This document shows positions 15,717 through 20,836 of a stretch of DNA of 20,836 bases, piece by piece. The DNA lies in the NCBI GenBank assembly GCA_038321755.1, contig JBBQFJ010000050.1, forward strand, positions 1 to 20,836, written 5' to 3'. The notes beneath the pieces are model-generated. The model saw only the letters and a program-made list of their open reading frames with translations. It was not told the DNA's origin and searched no databases. The stretch's first letter is position 1, and every line of letters begins with the position of its first letter. Both the position numbers and the translations under genes were made by a program. This DNA comes from JALHSW01 sp038321755 (GTDB lineage Bacteria > Actinomycetota > Acidimicrobiia > IMCC26256 > PALSA-555).

Positions 15717-17252
15717 GTGGAGACTGCGGAAGGCGACCGGACCGCCGGCGCTCCCCTGACGAACCCCCCGACCGGCTCCCCGACCGGCACAGGAGCGGCA
15801 CGGCAGTCCTGGCGGTGGGACGCGCTCTTCCTCGCGCTCGGTGCGATCCTGCTGCGCATCCCTGCGTTGTTCGCGACGCGGCACCTGACCTTCGACGACG
15901 GGCAGTACGGCACCGTGGTCCTCGGTCTCCGAGCGCGCGAGCTCCCCTTCCGCGACCTCTTCTCGTCCCAGGGTCCGCTCTACTACCCGCTCCTCGGGAT
16001 CGCGGATCTCGTCGGCCTCCGGACGATGAACGGACCGCGGCTCCTGCCGATCGCCGCCGGCGCGCTGGCGGTGGTCGCGACCTACGCGATCGGACGCCGG
16101 GTCGCGAGTCGCGGCGGTGCGCTCCTCGCCGGCGGACTCGTGGCCACGAGCGGCTCGATGCTCTACGTCACGGCACCACTCAGTGGTGACGGACCCGCCC
16201 TCGCGCTCGCCGTGCTCGCGGTCGCGCTCGCGTTCCGCTATCACGATCGGCCCACGACCCGTCTGGCGGTCGGGATCGGCCTCGCGATGGGCGCGGCGCT
16301 CTGCGTGAAGCTCCTCGTGGCGCCGGCCGCGATCCCGGTCGGCCTGCTGCTCGTGCACCCGCGTTGGCGCGAGCGACGCATCCGCGACTTCCTCTCCGCA
16401 GTGGCTGCTGGAATCGTCGTGGTGTTCGTGTCGGCGTTGCCCTGGGGCATCGACCGGGTGTGGAACCAGTCCGTCAAGTACCACCAGGACTCGAAGCGCA
16501 TCCGCAGCTTCGGCGGCAACCTCACGACGCTCATGCGAACGCTCGTCGAACGAGATCCCTTCGTCGTCGCCGCGGTGGTCGCGTCCCTCGTCACCATCGC
16601 AGTGGTCGTCTGGCGCCGGAATCACCCCTCGTCGGGAGCCTCGGCGCCGTCCGCCAGCGAGCCGGCGTCCCGGGCGGTGCCGCTCCGCCTGGCCTCGACG
16701 CTCCTCGGCTCCTGGCTCGCGGTGCAGGTCGTGTTCCTCGTGGTCGAGCCGGCGATGTGGCGACCCCATGTCTGCCAGGTGATCGTGCCGCTCTCGTTGC
16801 TCGCGGCGCTCCGTCCGGCGCCATGGCGCGTCCTTGCCGTGCTCGGGATCGTGTTGGTCCCGTGGTGGGTCCTCAACACCCACGACATCCTCTGGCCCTC
16901 GCACTACTCCCGCTCGGAAGCCACCGCGGTCGATCGCCTCCGCTCACTCCCCGCCGGCGCGATGGTGATCAGCGACGACCCGGGCTTCGCATGGCGAGCG
17001 AACCGTCGCGTGCCCGGCAACTTCGTCGACGTCTCGGAGAAGCGGTTCCAGCAGCACCAGCTCACCACCGACGTCGTCGCGCGCGCATCACGGCGACGAG
17101 AGGTGTGCGCCGTCCTGGTCTGGTCGAAGGATCGCCTCGGGAGCCTGCGGGCACTTCCGGACCGTCTCGCGGGTGAGGGCTACGAGGTCGTCGAGCGGTT
17201 CCCGGGAGAGAGTGGCCGAGTGCTCTACGCGCGGTCCGACTGCACGCCCTGA
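15717..17252 (+). CDS. Membrane glycosyltransferase, GT39/PMT_2-like
   Basis: This protein of 511 residues (520 from the ATG at 15690) is mostly hydrophobic, with about nine or ten membrane segments. The first loop after the initial segment reads TFDDGQYGTVVLGLRARELPF, then SQGPLYYPLL, the pattern of the GT39/PMT_2 and ArnT-like superfamily, where an acidic pair in this loop is catalytic. Such enzymes move a sugar from a polyprenyl-phosphate carrier to a protein or lipid outside the membrane. A soluble tail of about 110 residues (SDDPGFAWRANRRVPGNFVD onward) follows. Donor and acceptor are unknown. A Pro/Thr/Gly-rich stretch precedes the first membrane segment. It diverges from pyrG and its last 28 bases overlap the MraY/WecA-like gene on the other strand. 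Confidence 0.85.
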   Translation: METAEGDRTAGAPLTNPPTGSPTGTGAARQSWRWDALFLALGAILLRIPALFATRHLTFDDGQYGTVVLGLRARELPFRDLFSSQGPLYYPLLGIADLVGLRTMNGPRLLPIAAGALAVVATYAIGRRVASRGGALLAGGLVATSGSMLYVTAPLSGDGPALALAVLAVALAFRYHDRPTTRLAVGIGLAMGAALCVKLLVAPAAIPVGLLLVHPRWRERRIRDFLSAVAAGIVVVFVSALPWGIDRVWNQSVKYHQDSKRIRSFGGNLTTLMRTLVERDPFVVAAVVASLVTIAVVVWRRNHPSSGASAPSASEPASRAVPLRLASTLLGSWLAVQVVFLVVEPAMWRPHVCQVIVPLSLLAALRPAPWRVLAVLGIVLVPWWVLNTHDILWPSHYSRSEATAVDRLRSLPAGAMVISDDPGFAWRANRRVPGNFVDVSEKRFQQHQLTTDVVARASRRREVCAVLVWSKDRLGSLRALPDRLAGEGYEVVERFPGESGRVLYARSDCTP

Positions 17253-18160
17253 TCACCGTCGCCGTCGCCGTCGCCGTCACCGTGGCCGCCTGCGGCCGGC
17301 GATGGCCGGAACGCCCGCCGCTCGGGCGTCTGCCCGAGATGATCGAGCCATCGCAAGGGTCCGACCCGATCGATGATCGAGCTGAACGACACCACCTCGG
17401 CGGCGATGTTCGCCACGACGAGCAGGACCAGCGCGGTCGTCCGAGTGGCCTCGCCCCGTCCGAGGACGACGCCCAGCCCGAGCACGGCACCGACCACGTT
17501 CGCCCCGGCGTCACCGAGCATGAGGTCCTCGCGCAGGTCGGCGGGGAGCAAGCCGAACGCCGCGCCCATCGCCGGCGCGATCGCCACACCCACGGCCCCG
17601 TCGCCGAGCACGAGCGCTAGCGGGACGTAGGCGATCATCGCCGCCTTGATCGTGCGCCCCGGTGCGCGATCGAGCAGGTTCCCGAGGTTCGCGGCGAGAG
17701 CGATCAGCACGGCATCGACGATCAGTCGGCGGCCGGTCGCGAAGCCGGGAGTGGCGACCAGGACGACCGCGACCCCGGCCCCGCCGAAGAGCTTCAGGAA
17801 CCCGGTCGTGATCTCGCCGCGGAACAACGCGCGCACATGGCCCTTGAAGCCGCGGTCGCGTCCATCGCCGAGGAGGTCGTCGACCAGGCCCAGCAGACCG
17901 AACGCGAAGACGGCGAACAGCACCTCGCTGCGCTCGACCGTGAGGCCCGGGTCGTGCCCGAGCCCCGCGGCGCCGAGGACCGCACGACCTGCCTCGATCA
18001 CGAGCACGGCCATGACGATGAGCACGCCACCGCTGGTGGGGATCCGAAGGTTCCGATAGTTCACGCGCGCGAGCGCGGGGGCCCGAAGCATCCCGGCTGC
18101 GCCGAGGCGCAGCAGCAGCACGGTGAGCGCCCCGACCACCAGGCCGAGGACGACCGTCAC
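17225..18160 (-). CDS. MraY/WecA-like polyprenyl-phosphate sugar-phosphate transferase (GT4 family)
   Basis: The 311-residue integral membrane protein belongs to the family that attaches a sugar phosphate from a UDP-sugar to polyprenyl phosphate. Visible motifs are the DD pair (LLGLVDDLLGD, Asp94-95), NLGNLLDRAPGR (Asn158, Asn161, Asp164) and LGDAGANVVG (Asp217), spread over about nine hydrophobic segments. The histidine-rich HXHH loop of classical MraY and WecA is not seen; the region reads SSIIDRVGPLRWLDHLG, so this is a divergent branch. The tail is a Gly-Asp repeat (293-303) from a hexanucleotide repeat. The GTG at 18160 overlaps the upstream AlkP-like gene stop (GTGA). Its neighbours suggest it starts a lipid-linked glycan, but the sugar is unknown. 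The stop lies inside the convergent GT39 gene. Confidence 0.87.
   Translation of the reverse strand: MTVVLGLVVGALTVLLLRLGAAGMLRAPALARVNYRNLRIPTSGGVLIVMAVLVIEAGRAVLGAAGLGHDPGLTVERSEVLFAVFAFGLLGLVDDLLGDGRDRGFKGHVRALFRGEITTGFLKLFGGAGVAVVLVATPGFATGRRLIVDAVLIALAANLGNLLDRAPGRTIKAAMIAYVPLALVLGDGAVGVAIAPAMGAAFGLLPADLREDLMLGDAGANVVGAVLGLGVVLGRGEATRTTALVLLVVANIAAEVVSFSSIIDRVGPLRWLDHLGQTPERRAFRPSPAAGGHGDGDGDGDGDQGVQSDRA
17255..17284. repeat. Hexanucleotide repeat, five units of (A/G)CCGT(C/G)
   Basis: Five consecutive six-base units (ACCGTC, three times GCCGTC, ACCGTG) start three bases after the GT39 stop codon. On the minus strand they encode the Gly-Asp tail of the MraY/WecA-like protein. Short perfect units of this kind can change number by slippage; a change would lengthen or shorten the tail in frame. 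Confidence 0.85.
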
Positions 18161-20451
18161 GACCGGGCGCTCGCGGTCGGTCTCGCTGCCACCGCGGCCG
18201 GCACGGGGTCGGCCGGCTCGAAGCGAACGAGGAGCCACACGAGGGCGGCGATCGCGATGACGATCATCGCGCCCGGGATCGCGACCCCCGAGTCGTTGAG
18301 CGCGTAGCCGAGCACGCCGACGATCGCGAGCCCGATTCCCCCGATGCGGGCCTCGGGCACGGCGACGTCGATCGCGTGGAGGCGCGGCCGCGCCCGCTTG
18401 ATCAGCCAGACGACCAGCACGACGGCGATGAGCAGCGTGAAGCCCCACACGGAGTTGCGCAACGAACCGAGGTTGTCGCCCATCTTGCGCTGGATCACCA
18501 CGATGAGGTCACCGATGCCGCGCTCCTGGACGCGTTCGATGAGGCGGCCGAGGTGGGTGCGCTGGTCGGAGGGGCGCGCCATGTCGAGCGCCGCGAAGGC
18601 GACGACCGCGACGACGAGCCCGGCGACGGACCACAGGATCGTCTTCCACCGCACGCGCCAGCCGAGCATGAGGACCGACGTGACGGCGAAGGCGGGAACC
18701 ATCGAAAGGATCCCGCCGACGTCGGAGCCCCAGAACGGTGCCCCATCGATGATGACCACGACGCCCAGGAACGCGACGCCGATCCACGCGCCGCGACGAC
18801 CGCCGATCCGGCGAGCGATCAGTGGGGCCGCGAGCACGGCACTCGCCGCGACGATCGCGTAGGCCGGGTTGCTGAACCCGATGAACCGTCCGGCGACGGT
18901 CGGTGAGTAGCCCAGGGCGCTGTTGAACTGCAACGGCGTGCCGATGAGCACATCGAAGAGGAGGAGGCCGACCGGGAAGAGGAATGCGGCGAGCAGGCCG
19001 TCGAGCGGACGGTCGCGACCGATGCGGCGATACACGAGTCCGAGTGCGATGGAGACCACCACCAGGAACGACCAATACGCGAACGTGCCCCAGGAGTGCA
19101 GCGGGAGGAGCCGCGCGAGGAAGATCGACGGCGCGAAGGCGAGGACGCACATCCCGACGGTCCCGAGTGCCGCGCGCCAGCGCTCGGGTCGGGGTCGACC
19201 GAACACGAGGATCACGCCGGCGACGAGCAGCGCGGCGAACACCACGAACGCGGTCTGCACCTGGCCGACGATCCGATCGCGGAACTGCGCGGCCTCGTCG
19301 GCGTGGATGATCAGCTCGCGACGGTCCTGGGCCGAGCCTCCGGACGAGCCGACCTCGACCGGGCGACCTTCCATCGAGGTCGGGCGGGGAACGTCGAGGA
19401 GGTCGAGGATGGTCGGAGCGATGTCGATGAGCTGGACGAACCCCGAGCGGCGCGTCGTTGCCGAACGCAGGAGGCCAGGCTCGACCCCAGGCGCCTGGAG
19501 TCCCAGCACGGTGAGCGAGATCGCGCGCGTCGGGTGCGCCGGGCCGACGACCATCACCGCGTCGCGCTTCCGGTCGACCTGGCGCAGGAGGCGACCGAAG
19601 AGCTGATCCGTCGCACGGAGCGCACGACGGAGCAGCACGTCCCGGTGGAACGGCGTGGCGAAGGGGCGATACGAATCGGCGCGGACGAGGTCGGAGCCTT
19701 CCACCAGCACCACGGACCGTGCCTTCCACTGGCGCTGGAACGCGGCGACGGTGGCACCCTGATCGAGCCGCAGCCCGTACGGCGACAGCGGATCGCTCTG
19801 CAGCAGCGAGCTGTCGACCGTGCCGGCCGGCACTCGTCCCCGTGGATCCACGAGGGCCAGCGTGGCCTGACGCCGGAGCTGGGAGACGGCCGGGCTCGGG
19901 GGCGAGTCCGGTTGGCGCCCGTCGGCGTTCGCAATCACGGCACGCCGAATGCCGGCATCGCGCAGCGCGACCGCCATCGCACCCGGCTCTGCTTCGTACA
20001 GCAACGAGTTGTTCGCCTCGACCACCCGCGGCATCGACAGGGCGACGATGCCGTGGGAGACCTGACGCCCGGTGCGCTGGCGGAACACCTGGCCGGCGGA
20101 GTCACGTCCGAACCGCTCGTGGACCCCGAGCGCGTCGCCGTCGGTCGCGGGATCACCCACCGTCCGGGTTCCGGCGCCGAGCGTCAGGTAGCCGTCGGCG
20201 AGCTTCGTCGCCCGCTGATCGGCGCGCGAGGTCAGCCCGGCGACGCCTGCGTGATCGAGGAACCGCCGCAGGTTCGGGACCGTGTCGGCGAAGGTGTCGA
20301 GGTCCTCCCACGAAACGTGCGGGAGGGAGAACACGAACACCCGACGTGCCGGACGTGGGTCGTCCGCGCCCGCCGACGGCATCACCGAACCGACGACCAT
20401 CGACCCGACCGCGACCGCTGCGAGGAATGCCCCGATCCGTCTCGTGCTCAT
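18157..20451 (-). CDS. AlkP-fold extracytoplasmic domain fused to multi-spanning membrane domain, function unknown
   Basis: The 764-residue protein has a signal-like N-terminus (about 5-29, MPSAGA before DDPRP). A soluble domain (about 35-390) resembles the alkaline phosphatase/sulfatase superfamily (RVFVFSLPHVSWEDL, DGYLTLGAGTR, LIDIAPTILDLLDVPRP). About ten membrane segments follow (400-745). The usual metal motifs are degraded: the first aspartate strand reads FSLPHVSW and the late SDHG-like site reads VVGPAHP, so phosphatase activity is doubtful. The membrane half has the polar blocks GYSPTVAGRFIGFSNPAY (514-531), FWGSDVGGILS (573-583) and ALNDSGVAIPGAM (717-729), probably the functional core. 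It lies between MurJ-like and MraY/WecA-like genes, which suggests envelope polymer transport or transfer. An in-frame GTG three codons upstream (20460) overlaps a mini-ORF stop and may be the real start. I cannot assign a reaction. Confidence 0.8.
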   Translation of the reverse strand: MSTRRIGAFLAAVAVGSMVVGSVMPSAGADDPRPARRVFVFSLPHVSWEDLDTFADTVPNLRRFLDHAGVAGLTSRADQRATKLADGYLTLGAGTRTVGDPATDGDALGVHERFGRDSAGQVFRQRTGRQVSHGIVALSMPRVVEANNSLLYEAEPGAMAVALRDAGIRRAVIANADGRQPDSPPSPAVSQLRRQATLALVDPRGRVPAGTVDSSLLQSDPLSPYGLRLDQGATVAAFQRQWKARSVVLVEGSDLVRADSYRPFATPFHRDVLLRRALRATDQLFGRLLRQVDRKRDAVMVVGPAHPTRAISLTVLGLQAPGVEPGLLRSATTRRSGFVQLIDIAPTILDLLDVPRPTSMEGRPVEVGSSGGSAQDRRELIIHADEAAQFRDRIVGQVQTAFVVFAALLVAGVILVFGRPRPERWRAALGTVGMCVLAFAPSIFLARLLPLHSWGTFAYWSFLVVVSIALGLVYRRIGRDRPLDGLLAAFLFPVGLLLFDVLIGTPLQFNSALGYSPTVAGRFIGFSNPAYAIVAASAVLAAPLIARRIGGRRGAWIGVAFLGVVVIIDGAPFWGSDVGGILSMVPAFAVTSVLMLGWRVRWKTILWSVAGLVVAVVAFAALDMARPSDQRTHLGRLIERVQERGIGDLIVVIQRKMGDNLGSLRNSVWGFTLLIAVVLVVWLIKRARPRLHAIDVAVPEARIGGIGLAIVGVLGYALNDSGVAIPGAMIVIAIAALVWLLVRFEPADPVPAAVAARPTASARS

Positions 20452-20456
20452 CCTGC

Positions 20457-20531
20457 TCACCCGCACCGCGTCCCGACCCACCCTTCCGCATCTGGCCCGA
20501 CCTGCATCCTGACCGCGACCCCACGACTCAT
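20457..20531 (-). other. Possible bridging mini-ORF (24 codons) between MurJ-like and AlkP-like genes
   Basis: A minus-strand frame of 24 codons plus stop starts with an ATG that overlaps the MurJ-like stop (ATGA) and ends with a TGA that overlaps the GTG at 20460 (GTGA), which is in frame with the AlkP-like protein. The peptide has no recognisable motif. It could carry terminating ribosomes across an otherwise empty gap of about 70 bases. It repeats the layout seen at 11298-11333, which is the main reason to list it. Confidence 0.3.
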
Positions 20532-20836
20532 GTCGTCTCCTCGACGGGTGACTCCTCGAACGCCATCGCCTCGCGCGTCGGAAGGCCCTCGGTGACCGTT
20601 CCTGAGGCCGAGGTGCCCACGGCGGCGGTCGGCGGCGAGGGGTGGAGGCTCGGCACACCGCCGAGGGCGCGCAGCCCGAGCAGGTACGCCAGCCCGCCGA
20701 CGAGGGTCACACCGACCAGCAGGCCCAGCGTCGCGATGCGACCCGACGGGTCGACGGTCTCGAAGACCAGCCAGGCGACGAGCGCGATCGGCACCGTGAC
20801 GAGCACGGAGCGGCCGAGCGACCGCGGCACGATCAG
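20528..20836 (-). CDS. C-terminal end of a MurJ-like lipid II flippase (partial)
   Basis: The open frame enters from the right window edge and covers 102 residues. It shows two hydrophobic segments (VLVTVPIALVAWLVFETV and TLGLLVGVTLVGGLAYLLGL) joined by a short DPSGRIA loop, then a soluble Pro/Ser/Glu-rich tail ending EESPVEETT. This pair of helices with a (D/P)xGRxATL linker and a following LRALGG resembles the last helices of actinobacterial MurJ/MviN, which flips peptidoglycan precursors. The adjoining envelope genes and proximity to pyrG support the call, but the diagnostic N-terminal part is outside the window, so another multi-spanning transporter is possible. A GTG at 20830 is internal, not a start. 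Its stop overlaps the bridging mini-ORF. Confidence 0.55.
   Translation of the reverse strand: MIVPRSLGRSVLVTVPIALVAWLVFETVDPSGRIATLGLLVGVTLVGGLAYLLGLRALGGVPSLHPSPPTAAVGTSASGTVTEGLPTREAMAFEESPVEETT

Noticed and set aside
17284..17297. GGCCGC/GCGGCC inverted repeat after the GT39 stop, as a terminator
   Set aside because: The stem is only five or six pairs with a two- to four-base loop, there is no T-tract, and it lies inside the coding sequence of the opposite gene. Too weak to call.
18157..20451. Annotation of the large membrane protein as an active alkaline phosphatase or sulfatase
   Set aside because: The fold phrases are present, but the metal-binding aspartate and the late Asp-His motif are not where expected, so activity cannot be claimed.
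19096..20595. A 499-codon plus-strand open frame opposite the AlkP-like gene
   Set aside because: Low-complexity Arg/Glu/Asp/His-rich translation with no recognisable domain, antisense to a protein with a clear signal segment and membrane helices.

Overview
The window is a dense, GC-rich chromosomal core region of a bacterium, most likely an actinobacterium. The gene order xerD – NUDIX (ADP-ribose pyrophosphatase type) – pyrG on one side and der – cmk – rluB – scpB – scpA on the other recalls, from memory, the Mycobacterium tuberculosis Rv1697–Rv1713 block. Several members differ: AroH-type chorismate mutase, class II-like AroA, a DUF512 radical-SAM protein next to der, and trpS, an M50 protease, a DksA/TraR protein and an HD protein where a ParA gene often sits. 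This suggests a deep actinobacterial lineage such as Acidimicrobiia; that placement is inference. I see no tRNA, rRNA, CRISPR array, insertion sequence or prophage.

Layout from left to right. (1) der (partial) and a PDZ/radical-SAM DUF512 gene form a minus-strand pair, divergent from ispH (plus). (2) A minus-strand aromatic and housekeeping operon, aroH–tyrA–aroA–cmk–plsC, is joined throughout by 4-base stop/start overlaps; its last gene runs 36 bases into the end of ispH. (3) scpA–scpB–rluB (minus) lies immediately upstream. (4) trpS (plus) is divergent from scpA and converges on an HD-domain gene across a perfect 8-bp hairpin. (5) dksA/traR-like – M50 protease – HD gene (minus). (6) pyrG–NUDIX–xerD (minus). 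(7) A membrane mannosyltransferase-like GT39 gene (plus). (8) An envelope operon (minus): the end of a MurJ-like flippase, a 764-residue AlkP-fold/multi-spanning membrane protein, and a MraY/WecA-like sugar-phosphate transferase whose 3' end overlaps the GT39 gene by 28 bases.

How the genes work together. AroA, AroH and TyrA carry shikimate-pathway carbon to tyrosine; TrpS charges tryptophan. ScpA/ScpB with SMC and XerD serve chromosome condensation and dimer resolution. RluB and Der serve large-subunit rRNA modification and ribosome assembly. Cmk and PyrG supply CTP/dCTP. PlsC and IspH feed membrane lipids and isoprenoids. The MurJ/AlkP-like/MraY-like/GT39 group looks like a lipid-linked glycan pathway and holds the least understood proteins here.

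The strongest unlisted signal is regulatory. All eight visible transcription-unit starts carry a TANNNT -10 hexamer ending 6–8 bases before the start codon, the signature of leaderless mRNAs, while genes inside operons lack it. Other points are two short open frames that bridge neighbouring genes with 4-base overlaps at both ends, and an AroA with alanine at the glycine position that governs glyphosate sensitivity.
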